In this document: positions 1 to 9,403 of the stretch, one piece after another
How the letters are laid out: each line of letters starts with the position of its first letter
Numbering within the stretch: position 1 is the first letter of the stretch
Assembly (NCBI RefSeq): GCF_017357225.1
Contig: NZ_CP071605.1
Span: forward strand, 186,001-250,000
DNA from: Rhizobium binae
Lineage (GTDB): Bacteria; Pseudomonadota; Alphaproteobacteria; Rhizobiales; Rhizobiaceae
Direction of reading: 5' to 3'
Length of the DNA: 64,000 nucleotides
Position numbers and translations under genes: made by a program
Notes under the pieces: generated by a model
Told to the model about the DNA's origin: nothing
Databases searched by the model: none
What the model saw: the letters and a program-made list of their open reading frames with translations, nothing else

Positions 1-1
1 C

Positions 2-1024
2 GAGGAGTTTATCGTGGTCATGCCGGCTGAAACTCCCTCGGTCGCGATGAGCCTGGCCGAAAAAATCAGAATGGAAGTCGAGTTTCTTGCGATTGCTCAT
101 GACGAGCGACCAGATGACAGCCCGATCGTAACCGTCAGCATTGGCGTCGCTTTCACCCGCGAGGACGTTGGAGAGAAAGTTGAACGGATAGTGCGTGAAG
201 CCGATCTCGCTCTCTACAATGCCAAGGCAAGCGGCCGAAACTGCATTCGTAGATTTGACCCCTCGTTGCCTCGCCCCGATGACAACGCGGGTAAACTCGT
301 CCCGCTGCTGACGGCCGCCATTGACCGCAAACTGGTCTCGCTCGTTTACCAACCGATCTTCGACCTGACGAACGAGAGAGCAAAAGCTGTCGAGGCTTTG
401 ATGCGCCTCAGAATGCCGGATGGCACAGCGGTTTCGCCGAGGACATTCATTCCGGTTGCGGAGCGAACAGGTGCTATCCTCGAATTGGGCAAGTGGGCGA
501 TCGAGACCGCCTGCCGCGATATATTGATGACAGATCGGATGGCCACCGTCAGCGTCAACGTGTCGCCGATCCAATTGCGCTCCCCCGGTTTCGCTGCGAG
601 CGTCGCTGATATTCTTGCGCGGTGCGGGGTCAGCGGGTCGCGGCTGGCCTTGGAAGTCACCGAGGGCCTGGATATGGATATGCAGTCGGAGGTGCTGAAA
701 TGCATTGCAGATCTGCGGGCTCTCGGCGTCGAAATCTGGCTTGACGATTTCGGCTGCGGCTTCGCCGGCCTCTCCTGGCTGAGGGCGATCGAGTTTCAGA
801 CCGTCAAGGTCGATCGAACCTTTCTGCACGACTGCTCCGACCCACGCGGTTTGACGATGCTTCAGGACATGGTCTCTCTCATCCGCAATCGTGGGAATAC
901 CATCCTGGTGGAGGGCGTCGAAACCGCAGCACAGTTGTCCCTGCTTAAGGATCTTCGCATTGACCGCGTTCAAGGCTTTCATATGGGCATGCCGGTAAGC
1001 GCCGAACGTCTGAACGCGGCATAA
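2..1024 (+). CDS. GGDEF-EAL cyclic-di-GMP enzyme, 5' end outside window
   Basis: This is the C-terminal part of a protein that makes and/or degrades cyclic di-GMP. The first visible codons read E-E-F-I-V-V-M-P, the tail of a GG(D/E)EF signature, so the frame is open past the window edge and the true start is upstream. The rest of the GGDEF domain follows, with the SIGVA and ADLALYNAKASGRN blocks. A full EAL phosphodiesterase domain comes next: EAL at nt 392-400, the Asn of VSVNVSP, EVTE, LDDFG, the Lys of VKVDR, EGVET and the Gln of RVQGF are all present. An active phosphodiesterase is therefore likely; whether the cyclase half is active cannot be judged. It ends 140 bp before the araC-type gene and looks unrelated to it. 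Confidence 0.93.
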   Translation, partial: EEFIVVMPAETPSVAMSLAEKIRMEVEFLAIAHDERPDDSPIVTVSIGVAFTREDVGEKVERIVREADLALYNAKASGRNCIRRFDPSLPRPDDNAGKLVPLLTAAIDRKLVSLVYQPIFDLTNERAKAVEALMRLRMPDGTAVSPRTFIPVAERTGAILELGKWAIETACRDILMTDRMATVSVNVSPIQLRSPGFAASVADILARCGVSGSRLALEVTEGLDMDMQSEVLKCIADLRALGVEIWLDDFGCGFAGLSWLRAIEFQTVKVDRTFLHDCSDPRGLTMLQDMVSLIRNRGNTILVEGVETAAQLSLLKDLRIDRVQGFHMGMPVSAERLNAA

Positions 1025-1164
1025 CCCCAGCTCAACGTTTCAGAAGACCGATATGTTTTGCCGATCGGCTGCGAACGTGTTGCCGAGCTCCCAAGGCAAA
1101 AGGGCCAGTTTCGCTGAGCACTTTTGTTCAAGAAGCGTCGCGGAAAAACTGATATATCCGCCCG

Positions 1165-2022
1165 ATGCAGAGCATCTCACAGGAACAGGCGACCGAAGCC
1201 ATGCCACTCGCAGGCGCGGAGACGACGCGCTTTTGGCGCGATCCGCGCTTCGGCGGTATGGAATGCCTGAGTGCGACCTTCCTGACACATGAGTTCGCAC
1301 CGCACGCCCACGATACGTTCAGTATCGGCGCCATCGAGAGCGGCAGCCAGATCGCCACGATCTGCGGGGCCCGCGAGGCCTCCGGCCCCGGCGATCTCTA
1401 TTTGATCAATCCGGGAGAGACGCATGACGGGGCGCCAACCGATGGCGGCTATCGCTATCGCATGATCTATCCCGACCTTTCGCTGTTTCGCGAAATACTG
1501 GAGGATATCACCGGCCGCGTCTTTCACGGCACGCCGGCCTTCGGCAAGCAGATTCTGCACGATCCCAAGCTGGCCGCGGCGTTTCTTGGTGCGCACCGGA
1601 CCTTGGAGTCGGGAGCCGGGGCGCTGGAGACCAGCCAGAGCATGTTCCTGGTGCTCGACGCAATGTTTCGCCAACATGGAAGCTCAATCATCGTGCCGAC
1701 CGATACCGCGGAGCGTTCAGCAGTTCGGCGGGCGCGGGATTACCTGACGCAGCATTACACGACCGATCTGGGGCTGGAGGAGCTCGCCGCGGTTGCCGGG
1801 CTGAGCCGCGCGCATCTGATCCGCGCCTTCCGCAAGGAATTCCATATCACGCCACACGCCTTTCTTACCGATATTCGCATCAGGAGTGCGCGCCGCAGGC
1901 TGCAGTCGGGCGAACTGCCGGCGGAGGTTGCGCTGGAATGCGGTTTTGCCGATCAGGCGCATTTCACCAGGCACTTCAAGGCTCGTACCGGATTAACTCC
2001 CGGCCAGTATCGGGCGCGATAA
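1165..2022 (+). CDS. AraC-family transcriptional regulator
   Basis: A 285-residue regulator with an N-terminal cupin-like sensor (AraC_binding type, including the HAHDTFSIG and PGDLYLINPGE segments) and a C-terminal double helix-turn-helix, including LEELAAVAGLSRAHLIRAFRK and the terminal GLTPGQYRAR typical of AraC proteins. It lies directly upstream of azlCD in the same direction, an arrangement common for AraC regulators of AzlCD exporters, so control of that pair is inferred. The first ATG (1165) has no convincing ribosome-binding site. An internal ATG at 1201 is an alternative start that would shorten the protein by 12 residues. Confidence 0.88.
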   Translation: MQSISQEQATEAMPLAGAETTRFWRDPRFGGMECLSATFLTHEFAPHAHDTFSIGAIESGSQIATICGAREASGPGDLYLINPGETHDGAPTDGGYRYRMIYPDLSLFREILEDITGRVFHGTPAFGKQILHDPKLAAAFLGAHRTLESGAGALETSQSMFLVLDAMFRQHGSSIIVPTDTAERSAVRRARDYLTQHYTTDLGLEELAAVAGLSRAHLIRAFRKEFHITPHAFLTDIRIRSARRRLQSGELPAEVALECGFADQAHFTRHFKARTGLTPGQYRAR

Positions 2023-2088
2023 TCACTTTCATTCAAGACGGCTGTTCGGGACGGCTTTATGACCTCGGCATCACGCGGAGGTTCGAAC

Positions 2089-2793
2089 GTGCGCAAAAAT
2101 GAAATCTGGGCGGAATTTTCAGGCGGAATGCGGGCGATCGTGCCACTGGTCGCCGCCGTCATTCCCATTGGGCTGGTCTTCGGCGCCGTCGCCGCAACGA
2201 GGGGACTCTCGCCCCTGGAAGCCGGGCTGATGAGCGCGCTCGTCTTCGCCGGCGGTTCGCAATTCGTGGCGATGGACATCTGGACACATCCCGCCTCCTG
2301 GACGAGTCTCGGTTTTGCAGCGCTTCTCGTCAACATCCGCCACGTGCTGATGGGAGCATCGATCGTCACAAAGATGCAGGCGTTTTCACCACGCGCCCGT
2401 TATCTCTCGGTGCTTTTTCTGGCCGACGAAATCTGGGCGATGGCGGAATTCCGCGCCGGTCTGGCGCGGCTGAAACCGGCATGGTTTGCTGGGCTGGCAG
2501 CGCCCTTCTATCTGGCATGGGTTCTTTCCGGGCTGGCGGGTGCCACACTCGGCGCTTTTCTTGGCGATCCCGCAGCGCTCGGGCTGGATTTTGCCTTTCC
2601 GGCCGTCTTCATCGTGCTCGTCATGGGATTCTGGAAGGGACGAGAGACCGGCGCCGTTCTGCTTGCGAGCGCCGCAGCGGCCGTGCTTACCCATCACTTC
2701 GTACCCGGCGTCTGGTATGTCGCGGCCGGCGCTCTTGCCGGTGTCGCGGCGGCGACCTTCAGCGGTATGCGCCGCCTGGAGGTGATGCCATGA
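2089..2793 (+). CDS. azlC: AzlC-family branched-chain amino-acid exporter subunit
   Basis: Large subunit of an AzlCD-type inner-membrane exporter. The protein is hydrophobic with several transmembrane segments and has the AzlC hallmarks: an N-terminal IPIGLVFGAVA segment, the SALVFAGGSQF motif, and a NIRHVLMGAS loop. I chose the GTG at 2089 (234 residues) because CGGAGG lies seven bases upstream; an in-frame ATG at 2059 lacks such a site and would add ten residues. The stop overlaps the azlD start in an ATGA, so the two are translationally coupled. Substrates in this family are branched-chain or related amino acids; the specific one here is unknown. Confidence 0.9.
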   Translation: MRKNEIWAEFSGGMRAIVPLVAAVIPIGLVFGAVAATRGLSPLEAGLMSALVFAGGSQFVAMDIWTHPASWTSLGFAALLVNIRHVLMGASIVTKMQAFSPRARYLSVLFLADEIWAMAEFRAGLARLKPAWFAGLAAPFYLAWVLSGLAGATLGAFLGDPAALGLDFAFPAVFIVLVMGFWKGRETGAVLLASAAAAVLTHHFVPGVWYVAAGALAGVAAATFSGMRRLEVMP

Positions 2794-3095
2794 CGTTCGA
2801 CCTGCAGACCCTGCTCGCCATTCTGGCCATGGCGGCTGCGACGATCCTGACGCGTGTCAGCGGGCTCTTTCTGCTGCGCTATGTGTCGCTAGACGGCGGC
2901 AGGCGCAAGGCGATCGAATCCATCCCGCCCGCAGTGCTCATGGCCGTGGTGGCGCCGACCGCTTTTGCGACAGGCCTCGCGGAGAGCGTGGCCTGTGCCG
3001 TTACCGCGCTCGCTGCCCTGCGTTTGCCGATGCTGGTCTCAGTCGCCGCCGGCGTCGTCTGCGTGGCGCTGCTCAGGGCGATCGGCATCGGCTGA
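2790..3095 (+). CDS. azlD: AzlD-family small subunit of amino-acid exporter
   Basis: A 101-residue, very hydrophobic protein with about three to four membrane spans and the AzlD signature around ILTRVSGLFLLRY near the N terminus and ESIPPAVLMAVVAP in the middle. It starts inside the azlC stop codon (ATGA overlap), the usual arrangement for this obligate two-subunit exporter. It lies tail to tail with the leftward ABC permease gene that ends at 3116; only 20 bp separate them. Confidence 0.9.
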   Translation: MTFDLQTLLAILAMAAATILTRVSGLFLLRYVSLDGGRRKAIESIPPAVLMAVVAPTAFATGLAESVACAVTALAALRLPMLVSVAAGVVCVALLRAIGIG

Positions 3096-3115
3096 GCCGA
3101 TGCCGCCGCAACTGA

Positions 3116-4015
3116 CTACTCCTTCACCGCACCCGTCATCGAGGACACGTAATAATCGACGAAGAAGGAATAGAGGATGACAACAGGCAGCGAGCCGAAC
3201 AGCGCACCGGCCATCAGCGATCCCCATTCGAAGACGTCGCCACGCACCAGTTCGGTCAAGACGCCGACCGGGATAGTCTTGTTCTCCGAGGACTGAATGA
3301 ACGTCAGCGCATAGATGAATTCGTTCCACGACAGCGTGAAGGCGAAGATGCCAGCCGATATCAGGCCGGGCACGGCGAGCGGCAGGATGATCTTCACCAG
3401 AATCTGCCAGCGGTTGGCGCCGTCGACCAGCGCGCTCTCCTCCAGTTCGAAGGGGATCGAGCGGAAATAACCCATCAGCAGCCAGGTGCAGAATGGGATC
3501 AGGAAGGTGGGATAGGTGAATATCAGTGCCAGGCGCGAGTCGTAGATCCCGAGCTTGAAGACGATGAAGGCGAGCGGGATGAACAGGATCGACGGCGGGA
3601 TGAGATAGGCGAGAAAGATGACGAGGCCGATCTGCCGAGAGCCGGTGAAGCGCACGCGCTCGATCGCATAGGCGCCGAAGACCGAGGCCACCAGCGACAG
3701 CGCCGTCGAGCCGACGGCGACCAGCATCGTATTCCACAGCCAGCCCGGATAGGATGTCTCAAGGAACAGATATTTGATGTGGTCGAGCGTTGGCTTGACC
3801 ACCCAGAACGGGCTGTAATTGTTGTAGTCGGTCAGCTGCTCGTTCGGCTTCACCGCGGTGATCGCCATCCAATAGAAGGGAAAGAGCAGCACGAAGACGA
3901 AGACCGCCATCGGCAGGTAGAGCATCACCACGCGGCGCGGCAGCCGGTTCAGATAGCTCATGCCCTCGGCATTGTCGGTCAGGACCTCATTGGCCGTTTT
4001 GAGATTGGTCGACAT
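3116..4015 (-). CDS. ABC sugar transporter permease, MalG type
   Basis: A 299-residue inner-membrane permease of the carbohydrate ABC uptake family (CUT1). Six transmembrane segments are apparent. The cytoplasmic EAA loop that docks on the ATPase reads ESALVDGANRWQILVKIILP about two thirds through. The start at 4015 is preceded by GGGGA. It is the last gene of the leftward operon denD-SDR-ATPase-binding protein-permease-permease. Its partner permease ends 9 bp upstream, so the two form the heterodimeric channel of one importer. Confidence 0.93.
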   Translation of the reverse strand: MSTNLKTANEVLTDNAEGMSYLNRLPRRVVMLYLPMAVFVFVLLFPFYWMAITAVKPNEQLTDYNNYSPFWVVKPTLDHIKYLFLETSYPGWLWNTMLVAVGSTALSLVASVFGAYAIERVRFTGSRQIGLVIFLAYLIPPSILFIPLAFIVFKLGIYDSRLALIFTYPTFLIPFCTWLLMGYFRSIPFELEESALVDGANRWQILVKIILPLAVPGLISAGIFAFTLSWNEFIYALTFIQSSENKTIPVGVLTELVRGDVFEWGSLMAGALFGSLPVVILYSFFVDYYVSSMTGAVKE

Positions 4016-4024
4016 CGTTTTCCC

Positions 4025-4957
4025 CTAATCCTGGCCGCCCTGCTGCCATTTGCGGCGCTGCAGACCGAAGAAGCTGAACATGATGGCGCCGAGCAGGAAG
4101 GGCACCATGGCGACGGCGATGGCGGCCCCCTCGCCCAGCTGCCCGCCTGGAATGCCGCGCTGGAAGGAGAGTGTGGCCATCAGATGCGTGGCGTTGACCG
4201 GCCCGCCTTTGGTCAGCACGTAGATCAGCTGGAAATCCGTGAAGGTGAAGAGCACCGAGAAGGTCATGACGACCGCGATGATCGGCGTCAGCATCGGCAG
4301 CGTCACATAGCGGAAGCGCTGCCAGCTGGTCGCGCCGTCGAGCGAGGCAGCCTCCTGCAGCGAGGCCGGGATGGTCTGCAGGCCGGCGAGCAGCGAGATT
4401 GCCACAAAAGGAATGCCGCGCCAGACATTGGCGACGATGACCGAGATGCGCGCATTCGTGGGATCACCGAGAAAGTTGATCGGCCCGCTGATCAGCCCCA
4501 GCTTCATCAGCGACCAGGAGATGATCGAAAACTGGGAATCGTAGATCCACCAGAAGGCGAGCGCCGAAAGCACCGTCGGCACCACCCAAGGCAGGAGCAC
4601 GATCGCGCGGAAGAAGGATTTGAACGGAAGGTGCTGGTTCAGAAGCAGCGCCAGCCAGAGGCCGAGCGCGAATTTCAGCGCCGAGGCGATGACAGTGTAG
4701 AGAATGGTATTGAAGACCGACAGCCAGAAGACGGCGTCATTGGCGAGGAACTGATAGTTTTCCAGGCCGATGAAAATGCCGTCGCGGCCGATCCGCGTAT
4801 CGGTGAAGCCAAGCCAGACGCCGAGCCCCAGAGGGTAGGTCAGGAAGCAGACAAGGAACACCGCAGCCGGAAGCATGAACAGGAAGCCGAGCACATTGTT
4901 ATTCTGCATTAGCGAGGAGATCGGTCCACGCGTATCCCCGGATTTCAAGGTCGACAT
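4025..4957 (-). CDS. ABC sugar transporter permease, MalF type
   Basis: A 310-residue permease of the CUT1 family. The EAA loop reads EAASLDGATSWQRFRYVTLP. The reading frame stays open further upstream, but the ATG at 4957 has GGAGA at the right distance and begins a normal MalF-type N terminus (short polar stretch, then the first membrane helix), so I set the start there. It is the partner of the MalG-type protein just downstream and of the binding protein just upstream. The substrate is unknown; the operon's dehydrogenases suggest a sugar acid or polyol. Confidence 0.93.
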   Translation of the reverse strand: MSTLKSGDTRGPISSLMQNNNVLGFLFMLPAAVFLVCFLTYPLGLGVWLGFTDTRIGRDGIFIGLENYQFLANDAVFWLSVFNTILYTVIASALKFALGLWLALLLNQHLPFKSFFRAIVLLPWVVPTVLSALAFWWIYDSQFSIISWSLMKLGLISGPINFLGDPTNARISVIVANVWRGIPFVAISLLAGLQTIPASLQEAASLDGATSWQRFRYVTLPMLTPIIAVVMTFSVLFTFTDFQLIYVLTKGGPVNATHLMATLSFQRGIPGGQLGEGAAIAVAMVPFLLGAIMFSFFGLQRRKWQQGGQD

Positions 4958-5037
4958 TGCTTGTCTCCAGATTGCATTCAGTTCTTGAGAGACGGACGGC
5001 ATGCCGGCAGCCGGCATGCCGTCTTCCTGACGCTGGA

Positions 5038-6342
5038 TCAGACGCGGTAGTAGCGGTTCGCCCGGCGCTCGGCTTCCTTCATGGCATCCTCCGGCGACAT
5101 CTGGCCGGTGACGGCGGCGGCATACATGTCGACCAGCACATAGTCGGCCATGGTCGCGGCCGAGGCATAGCCGAGCGGGCCGGCATAGCCGTTCGGGCGC
5201 AGCTTTTCCGAGGCGCGGGCATAGGGCGCGTGGACCGGATCGGCGGTCCAGATCGGGTTCTTGGCGAAGGCCTTGAGCGGCTGGCAGCAATAGGCGCTGG
5301 AGCCCTGGATCCAGGCGTTCATCTGGTCGGCTTCCATCATGAACTTGATGTAGGCCTTGGCCGCTTCCGGATATTTGCTGTGTTTGAAGAGAAGCAGCGA
5401 GCTCGTCTGGAAAAGCTCGACGCTCTTGCCGACCGGCCCGATCGGGAAGTTGGTCGTGCGGATGTCCTTGGCGATCTCGGCGAGCTTCGGATCGTTCTTG
5501 GCCGTGTAGTAGACCGAGACGCCGTTGGCGATCAGCGATACCTGGCCGGCCAGGAAGGCGCGGTTGTTATTGACATCCTGCCAGCTTTCCGTACCCGGAA
5601 TGAAGGTCGCGTAGAGTTCCTTGGCATAGTTGATCGACGCCAGCGTCTCCGGGCTGTTGATCGTAACCTTGCCGCCTTCGTCGACCATCTTGCCACCATG
5701 GCTCCAGAGCAGCCAATGGGCATAGTTGTTGCCGTCGCCGACCGCTTTGCCGTGCGGGAAGCCAGCGGGCGTGCCCTTTGCCTTCATCGCCTTGCAGAGC
5801 TCGAGGAAGCCTGCGGTATCGTTGGGGAATTCGTTGAAGCCGGCCGCCTTCACGTGGCTGTCGCGATAGACGACGGCATTGCCGATCGTTGTCAGCGGCA
5901 TGGCGATGAACTTGTCGTCGCGCGTGGCATAGCCCTTGAGGCCGTCGTACCAGCCCTCGTACTTGTTGCCGAGATAGTTGCCGAGTTCCGTGAGATCGAC
6001 CAGCTTGTCCGGATATTGGTGCGCGTCGTCGAACCAGCACATGATGAGATCCGGGCCTGAGCCGACATTGGCGGCGACGGCTGCCTTCGGACGGATGTCC
6101 TCCCAGCTCTCCTTGTCGACGCGCACTTCCACGCCGGTCGTTTCGGTGAACTTCTTGGTATTGGCGAGCCAGGCATCCTCATCGCCCTTCACGAAAGGCG
6201 TCCAGCGCAGGAGCCGGAGGCTCGCGCCGCTCTCCGGCGTGTAGGTCGGTTCGGCCTGCGCATAGGACGGCTTGATGCCGAGACCGGCGACACCGGCAAC
6301 GGCAGCCGATGCAGCAAGAAATTCACGTCTCTTGATCGTCAT
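5038..6342 (-). CDS. ABC transporter sugar-binding protein with Tat signal
   Basis: Periplasmic solute-binding protein (SBP_bac_1 family, 434 residues) of the importer encoded here. The N terminus KRREFLAASAAVAGVAGLG carries a twin-arginine signal and an AxA-type cleavage region near SYAQA, so it is probably exported folded through Tat, which is common for rhizobial CUT1 binding proteins. I set the start at 6342 rather than the in-frame ATG 15 bases upstream, because the AGGAGGAA that would serve as ribosome-binding site lies between them. An 80-bp gap separates it from the downstream permease gene. Confidence 0.94.
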   Translation of the reverse strand: MTIKRREFLAASAAVAGVAGLGIKPSYAQAEPTYTPESGASLRLLRWTPFVKGDEDAWLANTKKFTETTGVEVRVDKESWEDIRPKAAVAANVGSGPDLIMCWFDDAHQYPDKLVDLTELGNYLGNKYEGWYDGLKGYATRDDKFIAMPLTTIGNAVVYRDSHVKAAGFNEFPNDTAGFLELCKAMKAKGTPAGFPHGKAVGDGNNYAHWLLWSHGGKMVDEGGKVTINSPETLASINYAKELYATFIPGTESWQDVNNNRAFLAGQVSLIANGVSVYYTAKNDPKLAEIAKDIRTTNFPIGPVGKSVELFQTSSLLLFKHSKYPEAAKAYIKFMMEADQMNAWIQGSSAYCCQPLKAFAKNPIWTADPVHAPYARASEKLRPNGYAGPLGYASAATMADYVLVDMYAAAVTGQMSPEDAMKEAERRANRYYRV

Positions 6343-6502
6343 GAGATTCCTCCTCATTGAAACAGCGGGAGCATTCTTCCGGCATCCACCTCCCGCTTGG
6401 TGAACGGCGGTCTGGCATCTCCGGGGAAACTTGCGCTCCCGGGATGCTTGTTCTCCGGCGGCAGGGAAGACTCCTCCTCTCCCGTGCCGCCGCCGGATGG
6501 CG

Positions 6503-7570
6503 TCAGTCGGTCAACCTCTTGCCGCCTTCGGCATCGAAGAGATGAACATGCTTGGCGTCGATCGCCACGCGGATGGCTTCGCCCGGGCGGGCATCGACAC
6601 GCTCGCGGAAGACGCAGCTGACCTCGCTGCCGCCGAGGCGGACGGTCAGATGTGTTTCATAACCGGTCGGTTCGATCACCACGATCTCGGCCGGCAGGCC
6701 GTTCGGATCGAGCGATATGTATTCGGGGCGCAGCCCGTAGACGAGGTCGCGGCCCACCGCACTTGCGGGCGGATTGGCGACCGGCAGCCGCGTGCCGTTG
6801 GCCGCAACGAATTGACCGGGATTTTCCGGATCGAGCCTGCCGTGGATCATGTTCATCGCCGGCGAGCCAATGAAGCCGCCGACGAAGAGATTGGCGGGGC
6901 GGTCGTAAAGCTCGAGCGGCGAACCGATCTGCTCGACGATGCCGTCATGCATCACGACGATCTTGTCGGCCATCGTCATCGCCTCGATCTGGTCATGGGT
7001 GACGTAGACGGTCGTCGTCTTCAGGCGCTGGTGCAGTTCCTTGATCTCGGCGCGCATGGCGACGCGTAATTTCGCATCGAGGTTGGAGAGCGGCTCGTCG
7101 AACAGGAAAACCTCAGGATCGCGCACGATGGCGCGGCCCATGGCGACGCGCTGGCGCTGGCCGCCGGAAAGCTGGCGCGGATAGCGGTCGAGCAGCTTGT
7201 CGAGGCCAAGGATGCCGGCGGCATATTTCACCCGTTTCTCGGCTTCCGCTTTCGGCGCTTTGTTGAGCATGAGCGAAAAGCCCATGTTCTGCTCCACGGT
7301 CATGTGCGGATAGAGCGCATAGTTCTGGAAGACCATGGCGATGTCGCGGTCCTTGGGCGGCAGCGTGTTGACGACGCGCCCGCCGATCTTGATTTCGCCG
7401 CCGGAAATGTTCTCGAGCCCAGCCAGCATCCTCAGAAGGGTCGACTTGCCGCAGCCAGAGGGGCCGACGAGGATGACGAATTCGCCATCGGCAATATCGA
7501 TGTCCACCCCCTTGATGACGGGATGCGCGCCGAATGATTTCCGGACGTCTTCGAATTGAACGTTTGCCAT
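6503..7570 (-). CDS. ABC sugar transporter ATPase, UgpC/MalK type
   Basis: A 355-residue ATPase that powers the importer. Walker A is GPSGCGKST, the Q-loop lies in VFQNYALYPHMT, the signature is LSGGQRQRVA, Walker B is VFLFDEPLSNLD and the switch histidine is in VYVTHDQ. A C-terminal TOBE/OB regulatory domain typical of MalK/UgpC follows (LRPEYISLDP region). The ATG at 7570 has GGGAGGAGG just upstream, which decides the start. ATPases of this subgroup are often shared between CUT1 importers; the GH32-linked importer at 37.3-40.5 kb has none of its own, so this one is a candidate partner (inference). Confidence 0.95.
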   Translation of the reverse strand: MANVQFEDVRKSFGAHPVIKGVDIDIADGEFVILVGPSGCGKSTLLRMLAGLENISGGEIKIGGRVVNTLPPKDRDIAMVFQNYALYPHMTVEQNMGFSLMLNKAPKAEAEKRVKYAAGILGLDKLLDRYPRQLSGGQRQRVAMGRAIVRDPEVFLFDEPLSNLDAKLRVAMRAEIKELHQRLKTTTVYVTHDQIEAMTMADKIVVMHDGIVEQIGSPLELYDRPANLFVGGFIGSPAMNMIHGRLDPENPGQFVAANGTRLPVANPPASAVGRDLVYGLRPEYISLDPNGLPAEIVVIEPTGYETHLTVRLGGSEVSCVFRERVDARPGEAIRVAIDAKHVHLFDAEGGKRLTD

Positions 7571-7646
7571 ACTCCCTCCTCCCAAATCATGAGCATTACG
7601 CAAGCACTGTATCTATGTCGGTTTCGGCGGGCCGCAGCCCGCCTTC

Positions 7647-8420
7647 TCACCCCCGCCCGACGAAGGGCATCTTCGTCGCCATCACTGTCATGGTCAGCAC
7701 ATTGGCGCTGAGCGGCAGGCCCGCCATGTAGACGACCGCATCGGCAATATGCGCCGGGTCGATCGTCGCCTCCGCGGCGATACTGCCGTTTGCCTGCAGC
7801 ACACCGGCCGCAATCCCCGTCGTCATGTCGCTTGCGGCATTGCCGATATCGATCTGGCCGCAGGCGATGTCGAATTCGCGCCCGTCGAGAGCGGTTGATT
7901 TAGTCAGCCCCGTGATGGCGTGTTTCGTCGCCGTATAAGGCGCCGAATTCGGTCGCGGCGTCGTGGCGGAAACGGAGCCGTTGTTGATGATGCGCCCGCC
8001 GCGCGGGTTCTGGCTCTTCATCAGCCGGAAGGCCTGCTGGGTGCAGAGAAAGGCGCCGGTGAGATTGGCGGCGACGATGGCGCTCCACTGCTCGAACGAG
8101 ATCTCCTCCAGCGCAACCCCCGGCACCGTGACGCCGGCATTGTTAACCAGGAGGTCGAGCCGTCCGTATTTTTCCGAGATCGCATCGAAGAGCGCGCGAA
8201 CGGAGTCCGGATTGCCGACATCGGCGGAAACCGCGAGGAACTCCGCGCCGGTTTCGCTGCCCAGCTCGGCTGCGGCCTTTTCAAGCACGTCGGCCCGCCG
8301 TCCGGAAATGACGACAGTGTAGCCAGCAGCGCCGAGCCCCCGCGATATGGCACGTCCGACGCCGGTGCCGCCGCCGGTGACAAGCGCGATCCTCGCATCT
8401 CCGCTGGCCGATTTGCTCAT
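7647..8420 (-). CDS. SDR-family NAD(P)-dependent oxidoreductase
   Basis: A classical short-chain dehydrogenase of 257 residues. The cofactor motif [10 protein letters not shown] lies near residue 15, NNAG follows in the middle, then the catalytic Ser region NGSVSATT and YTATK, so the full active site is present. The start overlaps the denD stop in an ATGA and has GGAGG upstream, so it is co-translated with denD. In this operon it probably oxidises or reduces an intermediate of the imported sugar acid or polyol. The exact reaction cannot be read from the sequence. Confidence 0.9.
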   Translation of the reverse strand: MSKSASGDARIALVTGGGTGVGRAISRGLGAAGYTVVISGRRADVLEKAAAELGSETGAEFLAVSADVGNPDSVRALFDAISEKYGRLDLLVNNAGVTVPGVALEEISFEQWSAIVAANLTGAFLCTQQAFRLMKSQNPRGGRIINNGSVSATTPRPNSAPYTATKHAITGLTKSTALDGREFDIACGQIDIGNAASDMTTGIAAGVLQANGSIAAEATIDPAHIADAVVYMAGLPLSANVLTMTVMATKMPFVGRG

Positions 8421-9403
8421 GCGATCCTCCCGTCGAGTTCATCCTCGATGTGCACCTGCAGGATTTCGTCGAAGCTCGTCTCCGCCTTGAAGCCGAGCGA
8501 AGAAGCTCGCTCGGCATCGAACTGCGTCGGCCAGCCGGCGACGATGCGCTCGATGACAGGATCGGGCACGCGTTTGATGAGCGCGACCGCCTTGTCGCCG
8601 GCAACCCTGCGCAGAGCTTCGATTTCTTCGGAGACGAGCGCGGAAAGACCCGGCATGGTAAGATTGCGCCGTGCGCCGATCCGTGCCGTATCGATCGTCG
8701 CGGCATGGACGAAGAAGCCGACGGCCGCGCGCGGGCTGGCGAACCAGTGCCGCACGCTGTCGCCGACCGGCAGTATCGCTTCCTTGCCGACCAGTGGCTC
8801 GCGCAAGATATTGGAGAAGAAACCTGATGCCGCCTTGTTTGGCGCGCCGGGCCGCACGCAGATGGTCGGTAGCCGGATGCCGATGCCGTCGAAAATGCCG
8901 CGGCGGGAATAATCGGAAAGCAGCAGTTCGGCGATCGCCTTCTGGGTGCCGTAGCTCGTCAGCGGCGTCGTGAAGAATTCGTCGGGAATGACCTCCGGGA
9001 ACGGCGTGCCGAAGACGGCGATCGAGGAAGCGAAGACGAGACGCGGTACATAGGCGCTGGCGAGACCGGCCTGGCGGATCGCATCGAACAGAGCGCGCGT
9101 GCCGTCGAGATTGACGGCGTACCCTTTGTCGAAATCCGCTTCCGCCTCACCCGATACGATGGCGGCGAGATGGAAGATCAGCTCCGGCCGGCCTTCGATC
9201 AGCTTGTCGGCGGCGCCCGCCCCGGCGAGGTCGATCGTCAGCGCCGTCGCGACCGGCCGGAGCGGTTCCGGCACCGGCGGTGCAAAGGCGTCCGCAAGGG
9301 TCAGCCGGGTGACAGGCCGGCCGAAAACCAGCGGCTCGCGCGCGATCTTCTCAACCAGCTTGCGGCCGACCATGCCGGCGGCGCCCAAAATCATCACATG
9401 CAT
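8417..9403 (-). CDS. denD: NAD-dependent epimerase/dehydratase, D-erythronate dehydrogenase-like
   Basis: A 328-residue extended SDR. It has a Rossmann motif GAAGMVGRK at the N terminus and the active-site pair Ser (FASSIAVFG) and YGTQK. The overall pattern, including [20 protein letters not shown] and the [14 protein letters not shown] segment, is that of the DenD family, which oxidises D-erythronate at C2. None of the downstream erythronate enzymes (kinase, isomerase, aldolase) is nearby, so the substrate may be a related acid. It is the first gene of the leftward operon; its start has GGAGGAAG upstream, and the promoter region holds the palindrome at 9634-9661. Confidence 0.85.
   Translation of the reverse strand: MHVMILGAAGMVGRKLVEKIAREPLVFGRPVTRLTLADAFAPPVPEPLRPVATALTIDLAGAGAADKLIEGRPELIFHLAAIVSGEAEADFDKGYAVNLDGTRALFDAIRQAGLASAYVPRLVFASSIAVFGTPFPEVIPDEFFTTPLTSYGTQKAIAELLLSDYSRRGIFDGIGIRLPTICVRPGAPNKAASGFFSNILREPLVGKEAILPVGDSVRHWFASPRAAVGFFVHAATIDTARIGARRNLTMPGLSALVSEEIEALRRVAGDKAVALIKRVPDPVIERIVAGWPTQFDAERASSLGFKAETSFDEILQVHIEDELDGRIA

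Noticed and set aside
3779..6060. Long plus-strand frames (3779-4912, 4957-6060) across the ABC permease and binding-protein genes
   Set aside because: They are mirror images of real genes with low-complexity charged sequence and no start signals.
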